The notes under the pieces were generated by a model. That model had not been told where the DNA came from. It saw only the letters and a program-made list of their open reading frames with translations, and did no database searches. Positions 1-8,926 of a stretch of DNA of 64,000 bases are shown one piece after another. The first letter of the stretch is position 1, and each line of letters starts with the position of its first letter. This DNA comes from an uncultured Lactobacillaceae bacterium (GTDB lineage: Bacteria > Bacillota > Bacilli > Lactobacillales > Lactobacillaceae), in assembly GCA_945273735.1 (NCBI GenBank), contig CALYPJ010000003.1, positions 47,359 through 111,358 of the forward strand, in the 5' to 3' direction. The position numbers were made by a program, and so were the translations under genes.

Positions 1-68
1 AATCATGGACTAAAAGATTAAACTTTTTTATTATTAATAATAATTATAGTAATTTTACTTTTATAAAT

Positions 69-97
69 AAATAAGCAGTTTTATAAACTGCTTATTT
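69..97. terminator. Bidirectional hairpin terminator
   Basis: A perfect 13-bp inverted repeat (arm AAATAAGCAGTTT, 3-nt loop) ends in T-rich sequence on both sides. It lies just past the 3' end of the minus-strand nucleoside hydrolase and would also stop transcription entering from the left edge of the window. Confidence 0.75.
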
Positions 98-107
98 AAT
101 TTAATTA

Positions 108-1052
108 CTATTTCCAATTATAGGAGGCTTTACGGCCTAACTCATCAATTTTATCAAAAAATTTAGGGGCATTAACAGAAGTAACAAAAGTTAAAGGACG
201 ACCACTTTCAGGATTATAATAAGTTCTTCCTGCTTCAGGTTCATTCAAATTTACACTACTTTTAGTTTCTTCGGTTGTAATTATTTGTGGATAATTGCAA
301 CTTAAAGTTGTCAGTACATCCCATAAATAATATGTGGAATTTGCTTCAAAAGAATGAACTAAAGCATATCCTTGTCCAATTAAATCTAAAGCAGGATAGC
401 GTCTCAAACTAGCCCAGTGCCATTTTAATTTTTGGGTTAAAGGAACTTGTTTTGTGCTATCTAGACCAACCATAACGATATTAATATTAGAGTCCCAAAC
501 CGTTTTCACTGCCTCGGGATCCCAATAAGCGTTCCATTCAGCGCTACCGTTGTGATTGGGTTCATCAACGTTGCCAGCTTCATGCAGAGATCCACCCATC
601 CAATACAGTTCAGCAATATTATCTGTAATTTGAGGATTTACCATAATTGCCCGAGCTAAATCTGTTAATGGGCCAGTCATTACTAAGGTAACTTTACTTT
701 TTGATTGCATTATTTTTTCAACTAAATCCAAATGAGCTGGTTGAGAAGTCAAGGGTGTTTTTAAGTTTTGTCTCTCATTTAAAATGGGTAAATCGTTAAA
801 AGAAAAAGCTGTAAGTCTCCATTCTTTAGGAAATTGATGTATGGCTCGTGAATTTGAACGAGAAACACTGATTTGAGAATTTTGACCAAAAGCGTCAATG
901 ATTTTGCGAGAAGCACTAACTGCTGGATCAACATAGCCATCACCATCGATTACTCCTACTCCTATTAAATTTATTTCTGGCATTTGTAATAATAATAGTA
1001 AGGAAATGAAATCATCAATATTACCGTCATGATTTAAGTATACGTTTTTCAT
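108..1052 (-). CDS. Nucleoside hydrolase (IunH/RihC family)
   Basis: The 314-residue protein fits the inosine-uridine nucleoside N-ribohydrolase family, which hydrolyses ribonucleosides to base and ribose in the cytosol. The calcium-binding N-terminal motif appears as HDGNIDD (residues 8-14), where the first Asp of the classical DxDxxxDD motif is replaced. The family signature AEWNAYWDPEAV lies around residue 170. Length is normal. The gene is monocistronic, with a hairpin terminator just downstream. The exact nucleoside preference cannot be read from the sequence, and the variant N-terminal motif marks a subgroup common in lactobacilli. Confidence 0.85.
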   Translation of the reverse strand: MKNVYLNHDGNIDDFISLLLLLQMPEINLIGVGVIDGDGYVDPAVSASRKIIDAFGQNSQISVSRSNSRAIHQFPKEWRLTAFSFNDLPILNERQNLKTPLTSQPAHLDLVEKIMQSKSKVTLVMTGPLTDLARAIMVNPQITDNIAELYWMGGSLHEAGNVDEPNHNGSAEWNAYWDPEAVKTVWDSNINIVMVGLDSTKQVPLTQKLKWHWASLRRYPALDLIGQGYALVHSFEANSTYYLWDVLTTLSCNYPQIITTEETKSSVNLNEPEAGRTYYNPESGRPLTFVTSVNAPKFFDKIDELGRKASYNWK

Positions 1053-1689
1053 ATTTTCTCCAATTACAGTAATTAAGTAATAATTTATTTTTAGTATATA
1101 CTTTTTATAATTTTCAAATTGTCTTTTCTTATTTTAACTTTTTTATGATAATAATCATAGCATTATAAAATTTTTGATATGATATGAATGCTTAGATTAA
1201 ATTTCAATTGAAAATAATTCCTCATATTTGCGGTATAATTAGAATTAACTTCTTGTTGTAATTTTTGAGATTTAATATTGTAGTTGTTTTAATTAGAAAT
1301 ATTTAGGTAAAGATGTATTTTATGATTTACAGCTAATGAAGAGATTATTAATTTTAATTAAATGAAAATAAATTCTATACTAATTTGAATAATTATGTAA
1401 AAAATTATTGATTTATAGCTATTGAAAACCTTAAAGATCCTATAATTAAAATAGGTTTAGAAATGAAAATCGAAGCCACCTAACAGGTAACGGCATTGGT
1501 TTTGTTTGCGCTATTTTAGATTTTTAGAGATTAATCTTCATATAAATCTAAAAATGGTTGAATTAAAGGTAGTAGATTTTAATTAATGAAAAGTTAAGTT
1601 TTAAAAAAGATAAATTTCATCAACAAGAGACTAATAGAAGTATTTACAATTTTTGGTTTTTAAAAAATATTAGTAAGGAGACATAATTA
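1053..1689. other. Long AT-rich intergenic region, possible gene remnant
   Basis: No intact gene is visible in these 637 bases between divergent genes. A less AT-rich patch at about 1466-1530 reads in one frame as ENRSHLTGNGIGFVCAILDF before a stop. It looks protein-like but I could not assign it to a family, so it may be the remnant of a decayed gene. The rest is the presumed divergent promoter region. Confidence 0.4.
1144..1159. repeat. Operator-like inverted repeat
   Basis: TATGAT and ATCATA form a perfect 6-bp inverted repeat with a 4-nt AATA spacer, about 95 bp upstream of the nucleoside hydrolase start. Size and position fit a dimeric repressor site, but in DNA this AT-rich chance occurrence is possible. 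Confidence 0.25.
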
Positions 1690-2739
1690 TTGGTAATAAA
1701 ACCACTTCAGATGAATCGTTTGAAAAATCAAATTAATATAAAAATAAAACCCCCACTTAATGCTGTTGGACAGTTAACCGGATATAATAAACCTCAATTT
1801 CATTCAAAAATTTTTCAGATTCCAGTAAATCTTACAGATGGCGCTTTTGAAATGGAAGATCCTTGTCCGCAAAAACGCCTATTTTTGAAATTATCAATTG
1901 GTTCTCAGAATTATTTTGGCAGTGTTCGACATCTAACTTTAACAAATTTATCTAATTTAAGAGATCTAGGAGGATATCAAAGTAATTACGGAATAGTAAA
2001 ATGGGGTTACTTATACCGTAGTGATGCATTAAGTGATTTAAATTCTTTGGAAACACAATTTTTAAAGACTCTACAAATTAATACGGTTATTGATCTCCGA
2101 TCAGCTCCTGAAATTCGTCGAAATCCTGATGTTTCAGTTGGTGAAGAAAATCATGAAGAAATTGATCCAAAAGCTTTTATTGCAGCCCAAGCAAGTAAAA
2201 TTCCTAATCCTAAAAATTATGATGAAAGGCGTGTAAGAGAATTAGAGAAGATATCTCAAAGTCCCGGTGGTGAAAAAAAACTAATTCAAATGCAAAATCA
2301 GATGATTATTCAAATGCATGACATGGTTGCTTCTAAGTCATCCCAAGAGGCATATGGTAGATTTTTGCAAATGGTAGTTACTGCTTCTGGACCCGTACTT
2401 TTTCATTGCCAAGGTGGCAAAGATCGTACAGGATGGGGTACCGCTCTAATATTAGGCTTATTAGGAGTTGATAAAGATGTAATTATGCGTGATTACCTTT
2501 TAACAAAGAAATATAATCAACATCGTAATGCAAAACGTTTGGCAACATATAGGAAATATACAAATAATGAATTAGTTTTAAAATATTTGTGTTCACTTCA
2601 ATTAGCTAATTCTTCTTATCTAGATTCAGCATTAGATACTCTAATTAATATTTCTGGATCGTTTGAAAAATATGCCGAGGATAAATTGAATTTCACTAGT
2701 AATGATCTTAAAAAATTAAGAAAAAAATATTTAATATAA
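1690..2739 (+). CDS. Tyrosine-protein phosphatase (Y_phosphatase3 type)
   Basis: The protein carries the cysteine phosphatase loop HCQGGKDRTG at residues 239-248, with Cys240 as nucleophile and Arg246 as phosphate binder. The family's NLRDLGGY motif lies earlier, near residue 92. It should dephosphorylate phosphotyrosine or related phosphoesters. The N-terminal ~80 residues form an extension of unclear role, also seen in lactobacillar homologues. Start TTG 1690 is supported by an AAGGAG site at 1675-1680, nine bases upstream; no ATG fits as well. No signal peptide is evident. Substrate is unknown, and the genomic neighbours give no clue. Confidence 0.85.
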   Translation: MVIKPLQMNRLKNQINIKIKPPLNAVGQLTGYNKPQFHSKIFQIPVNLTDGAFEMEDPCPQKRLFLKLSIGSQNYFGSVRHLTLTNLSNLRDLGGYQSNYGIVKWGYLYRSDALSDLNSLETQFLKTLQINTVIDLRSAPEIRRNPDVSVGEENHEEIDPKAFIAAQASKIPNPKNYDERRVRELEKISQSPGGEKKLIQMQNQMIIQMHDMVASKSSQEAYGRFLQMVVTASGPVLFHCQGGKDRTGWGTALILGLLGVDKDVIMRDYLLTKKYNQHRNAKRLATYRKYTNNELVLKYLCSLQLANSSYLDSALDTLINISGSFEKYAEDKLNFTSNDLKKLRKKYLI

Positions 2740-2903
2740 TTATTTTTATTATTAATAGAATTTATGAGCAAAACAAACAAAAAAATCTTCTTCGTTAATT
2801 AAAAATTTTACAAATTCTAAAATCTGATTTAATTAGCAATCAAATGATAAATATTGTACCTTTTTTTGACTATTAATTGATTTTTAATTTATGGAGACTA
2901 ATC

Positions 2904-3528
2904 ATTAAAAATATTTTTGATAAAGTGATCATATTTCTAATTTTTAATTGTTAGCATGAACACAGGACAAATTTAAATAATTTCTAATTTTAAGTAATAA
3001 TAATTTAAATCTATATTTATCATTGATGAAATAAAAGCACGTTTAAAGACGGGTGATGTTTACCAGCAAATTCAAGATTTTTCCGATTTTAATCAGATAC
3101 CTAATAGGGGTGTATAGTACTAGATGATACTGATACAACAGAGGCCAAGCATACTTTAAAAATTAATGGTCCATATGAAAATGCTTGAATTAATCTTTGG
3201 TCAGATGACTATACTTCTATTTTTGTTATGAACAATATAAATTTGCATGGTACTGATTGATGTGGTGTAGTTTCATCATATTTTAGTCCAAATAAGCGAA
3301 TTATATATCGTAATATTACACATATCAGGGGTCTCATTAGCGGCTTCTTATGCAAGTAATGTCATTTTTGCTAATTTATTTAGTGAGCAAGTATTATCTA
3401 CTGCAACTGGCAATATGATTACAGAAAAACAAGTTTTAACAGTTAAAAGTCCAGCTATTGATAGTAAACTGAATGGTTTAGATTATACTTCAACTCTCAC
3501 TTGGACTTTATTTGATAGAACTCCTTAG
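2904..3528 (+). pseudogene. Decayed surface adhesin (pectate-lyase-like plus WxL-type C-terminus)
   Basis: Fragments in different frames read in protein order. A signal-peptide-like start may lie near 2904. Then follow DEIKARLKTGDVYQQIQDFS (about 3025-3084), VLDDTDTTEAKHTLKINGPY (3119-), SPNKRIIYRNITH and, from about 3331, a 65-codon open stretch ending TSTLTWTLFDRTP. The last segment matches the usual end of WxL wall-binding domains, and the middle resembles the pectate-lyase-like adhesive domain of lactobacillar surface proteins. Several internal stops and at least two frameshifts show it cannot give a full protein. Most of a normal-length adhesin is missing, so large deletions have also occurred. 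Confidence 0.65.
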
Positions 3529-3557
3529 ATAAAATTATTTGATTAAATAAAATCTTT

Positions 3558-3607
3558 ATTAATAAAAAGCACCTCAGAAGGTTAATTTTAAACTTGGGTG
3601 CTTTTTA
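3558..3607. terminator. Bidirectional terminator with long loop
   Basis: AATAAAAAGCACC pairs with GGTGCTTTTTATT across a loop of about 22 nt. T-runs flank it on both strands, so it can end both the decayed adhesin and the leftward galactose operon. Confidence 0.65.
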
Positions 3608-3787
3608 TTTTAGAATTAGTGGCATAATTCCAGTGATAAACGGTAAAAGAGAACAGATAAAAACTAAAATTAAACATGATTTTTGTAAAGTGTTGAAATT
3701 TTTAAAATTTCCCCAAAAACTGCCGGTTAATAAAACTACACTAAAAAAAATTAAGAAACCTTCTAAAACATAAATTGAGTGATGCAA
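3605..3787 (-). CDS. Small membrane protein, unknown function
   Basis: A 60-residue hydrophobic protein with two predicted membrane segments (about residues 8-25 and 36-56), with a short polar stretch SFWGNFKNFNTLQ between them. I chose TTG 3787 because an AAAAGGA ribosome-binding site lies 10 bases upstream. The longer reading frame would start inside galT and lacks a site. It is the last gene of the leftward gal cluster and ends at the terminator. I do not recognise the family; a link to galactose use is only positional. Confidence 0.55.
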   Translation of the reverse strand: MHHSIYVLEGFLIFFSVVLLTGSFWGNFKNFNTLQKSCLILVFICSLLPFITGIMPLILK

Positions 3788-3843
3788 TATAATAAATCCT
3801 TTTAATAATATTATAATTTTATTTTTTACATAAATATTAAACA

Positions 3844-5319
3844 CTACATCTGGCTGAAAGTGGCACAAAACCTGAGGAAGGCTTCTTTCCCTTGCTGGTT
3901 AAGTTTAAACACCCCTGCATCTTTAAGTATTTGTGTAAAAACATTACCTAATTCTTGGTGAAGTTTTTGATCTACATTTTGTGGATTCCAAGTAGTTTCC
4001 TTTCTTAAATTCTCTGCCCAAAAAAAATGTTTGGGCGCAATTTGATTATCTTCTTGTAAAAGAAATTTTTTAACTTCTTGTAATTCAGATAAAAGTCGTC
4101 CTGGTAAAATTGCTAATCCCATAACTTCAATTAAACCAATGTTTTCTTTTTTAATATGTTGTACGTTAGGGTGTGGATGAAAAATTCCATCAGGATATTT
4201 TTTACTGGTTTGATTATCTCTTAAAACAATTTCTAAAATATAGTTTTTTCCTTGTCGATGAGCAATAGGTGTGATGGTATGCTTGCGTTCATGGTTCACT
4301 AAAGCTCGAATATTAACAGATTTATCACTATAATTGAGCCAAGATTTTCTAATTATATCAGCTGCAGCAATTAGTTGCTCAGGAATTGGGCTAATTAATC
4401 GGATTAAGCTCATTGGCCATTTGACAATTCCTGCTTTTACTTTAGGAAAATTGTTTATTTTTAAATTCTGAATAATTGGAGCTTTAAACATGGGAAATTC
4501 ATGCTTACCTCCTTGATAATGTTCATGATCAAGCATTGAGCCACCAACTATTGGAATATCGGCGTTAGATCCAACAAAATAATCGGGAAATAACTGAGTA
4601 ATTTCAATTAAATTTTCAAAAGTTGTTCGAGATATATTCATTGGTTCATGAACTTGATCAATAAAAATAGCATGTTCTGGAAAATAAACATATGGGGAAT
4701 ATTGAAATCCCCAAACTTTATTTCCTAATTTAAAGCGTACCAAGCGATGGTTACTTCGTGCTGGATAATCTTCTCTACCTTGATAGCCTTCATTTTCAAA
4801 GCACAATTTACATTGTGGATACTGATTTTTTGAATGCCTCTTTAGCATTTTTGCTATTTTTTTCGGATCTTTTTCGGGTTTGGCTAGATTAATTGTAATT
4901 TCCAAATCACCAAAAGAAGAATGAGCCCAAAAATGTTGATTTTTAGCGATAGATCGGGTTTGAATGTAGTTATTAGCGCAACATAAATGATAAAACCAAT
5001 TAGTTGCGTTTTGGGGGTTCAATTGATATTTTTGCCAGAATATCCGATTAATACTACTCGGTGATGGGGTTGAAAGATCCATTAATTGAGCTGCTAAAGT
5101 TTCGATTTGTGAAGCATCGTTAGTTATTTTTCCATTTTGTTGGGCTGCTTTTATTAGTAATTGAAGATTATCTAAATAATTATTGCTACCTAAAATAGTG
5201 CTTGCAGAATCACCAACAAGTGCTAAAACACGATTAGTTAAATAATTTTTATCTAAATTATTAAAATCTGGATTTAGACTTATGCAATATTTAATATGAC
5301 TTTCTACTATATTCATCAT
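3844..5319 (-). CDS. galT: UDP-glucose--hexose-1-phosphate uridylyltransferase (class II GalT)
   Basis: This 491-residue protein is the Firmicutes-type (class II) GalT, which exchanges UMP between UDP-glucose and galactose 1-phosphate in the Leloir pathway. Conserved stretches visible include GGSMLDHEHYQGG (middle) and the His-rich FHPHPNVQH segment in the C-terminal half. Length is typical. The ATG overlaps the end of galK by 4 nt, so the two are translationally coupled. No galE or galM is present in the window, so the rest of the pathway must lie elsewhere. Confidence 0.93.
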   Translation of the reverse strand: MMNIVESHIKYCISLNPDFNNLDKNYLTNRVLALVGDSASTILGSNNYLDNLQLLIKAAQQNGKITNDASQIETLAAQLMDLSTPSPSSINRIFWQKYQLNPQNATNWFYHLCCANNYIQTRSIAKNQHFWAHSSFGDLEITINLAKPEKDPKKIAKMLKRHSKNQYPQCKLCFENEGYQGREDYPARSNHRLVRFKLGNKVWGFQYSPYVYFPEHAIFIDQVHEPMNISRTTFENLIEITQLFPDYFVGSNADIPIVGGSMLDHEHYQGGKHEFPMFKAPIIQNLKINNFPKVKAGIVKWPMSLIRLISPIPEQLIAAADIIRKSWLNYSDKSVNIRALVNHERKHTITPIAHRQGKNYILEIVLRDNQTSKKYPDGIFHPHPNVQHIKKENIGLIEVMGLAILPGRLLSELQEVKKFLLQEDNQIAPKHFFWAENLRKETTWNPQNVDQKLHQELGNVFTQILKDAGVFKLNQQGKEAFLRFCATFSQM

Positions 5320-6500
5320 ATCGTCACTTTTAGTTCTCTTGGTCCATCCGTAGTTTTCGCTAAATAAAATTTAGCTGGATAACCTATCTTTTTATTATAT
5401 ACAGTTTGAACTTGTTCAATAAAAGAAGGTACAATGTTTTCTTCAACAAGTGCAATTGCACATCCGCCAAAACCGGCACCTGTCATTCGAGAACCTAAAA
5501 CTCCAGGAATTTTTAAAGCAGTTTGAACTAATGTATCTAATTCTTTTCCAGTAACTTCATAATCATAGGCTAATGAAATACCTGAAGCTGAAATTAAATG
5601 TCCAAATTTTGCTAATTGATGAGTTTTAAGAGCTTTTGCAGCTAAAATAGTTCTTTGATTTTCAAAAACAGCATGACGAGCTCGTTTAATTAATATTGAA
5701 TCATTAATTAAATAAGTATATTCATCAAATTGATCTTTTGTTAGATCTCCAAGACTATTAATTGATAATTCTTTTTGAAGCTTATGTAAAGCACTGTTAC
5801 ATTCTTTTCGACGTTCATTATATTTTGAATCGATTAAGGTACGAGGTTTATTTGTATTCATGATAACAATAACATTATTTTCAAGTTCAAGGGGGAAATA
5901 CTCATATTGCATATTATTGGTGTTTAACAGAATTGCTTGATTTTGTTTGCCCATACCAATTGCAAATTGATCCATTATACCGGTTTTGAGCCCTAAATAA
6001 TTATTTTCTACACGTTGTCCTGCTAGAATTAAATCTTTCTTTTCAATAGAAAGATTATATGTATTTTTTAAAATAGTACCAAATAAAAGCTCTAATGCCG
6101 CAGAGCTAGATAATCCTGCTGCTGGCGGTAAATCTCCAGCGAGATAAATATTTAATCCAAATTTTAATTCTAAATTTTGGGGAATTATTTCTTGAACCAT
6201 TCCACAAAAATAATCACTCCAATTTTTTTGCTTGGGGCGATTTAATTCATTACGTGATAAATTGATTAGTGATTTCTCCTGATAATTAGCTGAGTAAAGG
6301 TGAAAATTAGTATCTTTACTTGGACCTACAGCAGCATATATTCCTAGTGTAACTGCACATGGAAAAACAGCTCCCCCATTATAATCTGTATGTTCACCAA
6401 TTAAATTAATTCTTCCAGGAGAAAAAAAATAATGTTGAGGTTTTTGTTGAAATTTAGTCTGATAACCTGAAGTCACCTGCTCAATTAACTTTTTTGTCAT
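5316..6500 (-). CDS. galK: Galactokinase
   Basis: This GHMP-family kinase phosphorylates galactose to galactose 1-phosphate. All three family motifs are present: GRINLIGEHTDYNGG (residues 29-43, sugar binding), the ATP loop LPPAAGLSSSAA (around 125-136) and TGAGFGGCAIAL near the C-terminus. The length of 394 residues is normal. It is the first gene of a galK-galT operon; the start has an AGGAAAG-type site just upstream. No galactose permease or regulator is adjacent. Confidence 0.95.
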   Translation of the reverse strand: MTKKLIEQVTSGYQTKFQQKPQHYFFSPGRINLIGEHTDYNGGAVFPCAVTLGIYAAVGPSKDTNFHLYSANYQEKSLINLSRNELNRPKQKNWSDYFCGMVQEIIPQNLELKFGLNIYLAGDLPPAAGLSSSAALELLFGTILKNTYNLSIEKKDLILAGQRVENNYLGLKTGIMDQFAIGMGKQNQAILLNTNNMQYEYFPLELENNVIVIMNTNKPRTLIDSKYNERRKECNSALHKLQKELSINSLGDLTKDQFDEYTYLINDSILIKRARHAVFENQRTILAAKALKTHQLAKFGHLISASGISLAYDYEVTGKELDTLVQTALKIPGVLGSRMTGAGFGGCAIALVEENIVPSFIEQVQTVYNKKIGYPAKFYLAKTTDGPRELKVTI

Positions 6501-6591
6501 CTATTAGCTTTCCTTTAAATTGATTTATTCTATTTCATTGTACCTAAAGAAAGCTTAATGTTAAGTTTTATTAATTAAAAATTCAAAATAC

Positions 6592-7977
6592 TTATTTAGA
6601 AGATTGATGAAATCTTGAAATTAAAAATAGGACTAAAGGTAAAATTATATAGCCAATTATCATAGCAGTTATAGCAAAAATATTTGGTTGAATTTGTCCA
6701 GTTGAAGTAGTTACTGTGAATTGACCAATCCAATTAAATTTAATTAAAAGGATACCTGTTAAAATAAATCCTAAAAGCGGAAAAATGACATCGGTAATAA
6801 AATTTTTGGGTGCATCAGTTAAAATGGGTTCTTTATTTTTGCCATAGTAAAACACAATAACCGCTGCTGGTACAACTAAAAATTGAATAAATCGGGAAAT
6901 GGAGCTTAAAACAATAATATTAGTCATGTTATAGTTAAAAGCCATTGGTAAAATAATTGCGATAGCAAACGTTATGAGAAAATCTCGTAAAGGGAAGTCT
7001 TTTGATGTACGGTGATTAAACCATTGAGGAATTTGTTTTTCTTTGGCGATTGATTCAAGAATTCTGGGTGTACTAAACGAAGCAGCTACATTAATTCCTA
7101 ACATTGAGATTAATGCGCCATATAAAATAATATTTTGAATTAACGGCTGTTTAAATACGGCAACTAGAGCTACAACTTGTTTGGTTTTAACTAATGCTTG
7201 GGGATTAACCATCATTGTAATCACAATAACTCCAATATAAATTATGCCGATTATACCAATCGCTATAGGAATCGCTATAGGTAAATTTTTTTCAGGTTTT
7301 TCCATATCATCAGATCCACTAGCTACGCTTTCAAATCCAGTAAAAGCATAAAAAGCAGCAATTGTTGCCATTACAAATACAGAAATATTCATTGGTTTAA
7401 TTAACGGCTGTCCTGTAGCATTGGTTAATTGATTAATTTCAGAGAAGTGGTTTGTTCCCGTTTTTAAGACAATAAATAATCCAGCAATAATAGTTGTGAG
7501 TAAAGCTAACAGTTTGCCAATCGTTGATAAGTTATTAATAATTTCAAAAAGTTTCGGCCCAAAAAAATTAACTGCTAACAGAATAAGTAATAAAATTCCA
7601 AATCCTAAAGTAATTAGACCAAAATCGTTATTATTTCCGTGAAATATTGCAATCACAGTTTTAATCACAGCAGTTGCCATTACTCCCCAAGCGATGCATG
7701 CTGCAATAAAACGTGTAATGCCAATGTAAAAACCAATATTACGACCAAAGGCAGCTTTGGCATAAGCATAAGCGGCACCACCATGAGCAATATATTTTGC
7801 TGCTGCGGCGAAAGAAATTGCTAAAATGGCTGCAAAAATTGCAGCAACCAAATAAACTATGGGTGCTAAAGTCCCTGCAATGGATACAACTGATCCTGGT
7901 GAAAGAAAAATTCCTGAACCAATAATTGAATTGATGGTTAGTAAAATAATTGACCCAATTCCTAGTTTCTTTTTCAA
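6592..7977 (-). CDS. APC-family amino acid permease
   Basis: This 461-residue polytopic membrane protein begins with the APC signature of helix 1, SIIGSGIFLSPGSV, and has about 12 hydrophobic segments. It should be a secondary amino acid transporter (proton symporter or exchanger) in the cytoplasmic membrane. The gene starts 3 bases after the end of the upstream C26 amidohydrolase gene, so both are likely one leftward operon. That pairing suggests a gamma-glutamyl compound, polyamine derivative or related amino acid as substrate. This is inference; the substrate is not readable from sequence. Confidence 0.88.
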   Translation of the reverse strand: MKKKLGIGSIILLTINSIIGSGIFLSPGSVVSIAGTLAPIVYLVAAIFAAILAISFAAAAKYIAHGGAAYAYAKAAFGRNIGFYIGITRFIAACIAWGVMATAVIKTVIAIFHGNNNDFGLITLGFGILLLILLAVNFFGPKLFEIINNLSTIGKLLALLTTIIAGLFIVLKTGTNHFSEINQLTNATGQPLIKPMNISVFVMATIAAFYAFTGFESVASGSDDMEKPEKNLPIAIPIAIGIIGIIYIGVIVITMMVNPQALVKTKQVVALVAVFKQPLIQNIILYGALISMLGINVAASFSTPRILESIAKEKQIPQWFNHRTSKDFPLRDFLITFAIAIILPMAFNYNMTNIIVLSSISRFIQFLVVPAAVIVFYYGKNKEPILTDAPKNFITDVIFPLLGFILTGILLIKFNWIGQFTVTTSTGQIQPNIFAITAMIIGYIILPLVLFLISRFHQSSK

Positions 7978-7979
7978 AT

Positions 7980-8717
7980 TTATTTCCTCGTTTTTGCCTG
8001 TTTAATTAAAGAACCGAAAATTTGTTGATTCATTTCTGGTTCGCTAGTATGTAACATTTCAGGATGCCATTGAATACCGATTAAATAAGGATAGTTATTA
8101 GCTTCAATACCTTCAATTACTCCATCTCCAGCTTTTGCTGCTACTGTAAAGTTTGGCGCTACTTGTTTAATTATTTGATGATGAAAAGAATTTACAAGAA
8201 ATTTAGATTTATGAAAAATTGCAGCAAGTTTACTATGAGGTTCAACTTTAACAGTATGGGTTACTTGTGTCGGATTATCACCCTGGTAATGTCGGTATGT
8301 TATTTTCTGACGATAGCTTAAATCTTGATAAAGAGTACCGCCATAAAATGTATTAATAATTTGGATACCACGACAAATCCCTAGAATAGGTATTTTTTTC
8401 TTAACTGCTAATTTTATTAAGGCAAATTCAAATTCATCCCGTATAGGCATCGTTGCTTCTAATTTGTTTAAGGGTTCTTCATGGTAATTATGTGGATCTA
8501 CATCATAGCCACCTGTTAAAATTAAGCCATCGATTTGTTCAATTTGTTGTTGAATAACTTCACTATTTTGGTTTATTGGAATAATGAAAGGCACACCACC
8601 GTTTTTTAGAACTGAAATCACATAATCTTCATTAACATAAGCTCTTTGATACCCAGCAAATGAACCGCTTTGATCTTTAAGAATATTTGCTGAGATGCCG
8701 ATAATTGGTTTTTTCAT
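7980..8717 (-). CDS. Gamma-glutamyl-gamma-aminobutyrate hydrolase family protein (class C26 amidotransferase-like)
   Basis: This is a stand-alone class I glutamine-amidotransferase fold of the PuuD/peptidase C26 family, which hydrolyses gamma-glutamyl amide bonds. The nucleophile elbow LGICRG puts Cys115 in place, and the His217/Glu219 pair lies in IQWHPE. I set the start at ATG 8717 (245 residues), with GGAGGG eight bases upstream. The frame extends 13 codons further, but without support. It is the first gene of an operon with an APC permease, consistent with import and cleavage of a gamma-glutamyl substrate. Confidence 0.85.
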   Translation of the reverse strand: MKKPIIGISANILKDQSGSFAGYQRAYVNEDYVISVLKNGGVPFIIPINQNSEVIQQQIEQIDGLILTGGYDVDPHNYHEEPLNKLEATMPIRDEFEFALIKLAVKKKIPILGICRGIQIINTFYGGTLYQDLSYRQKITYRHYQGDNPTQVTHTVKVEPHSKLAAIFHKSKFLVNSFHHQIIKQVAPNFTVAAKAGDGVIEGIEANNYPYLIGIQWHPEMLHTSEPEMNQQIFGSLIKQAKTRK

Positions 8718-8926
8718 TGTAATAGCCCTCCGTTTTATGTGTATTATTAATAACAAATAAACTAAATATATGTTTACACTTTATTTAATCATAAACTTTT
8801 AAAAAAATATATGTTTTCTTTTTTGCAAAATTTATTAAATTTTTGACACGATTTTTTATTTTTTCTGGTAGCTTTTAAAAAAAATGTTAACATTAAAGTA
8901 GTTTTTTTGTTAAAAGGAAAATAATA

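Noticed and set aside
1144..1159. Fur box
   Set aside because: GATAATAATCAT resembles half of a Fur site, but the repeat is only 6 bp per arm and the nucleoside hydrolase has no iron link.
3788..3868. Longer start of the small membrane protein inside galT
   Set aside because: No ribosome site inside galT; TTG 3787 has AAAAGGA in place.
8718..8756. Extended N-terminus of the C26 hydrolase
   Set aside because: The 13 extra residues lie upstream of a strong GGAGGG site for ATG 8717, and the family starts with MKKPIIGIS.
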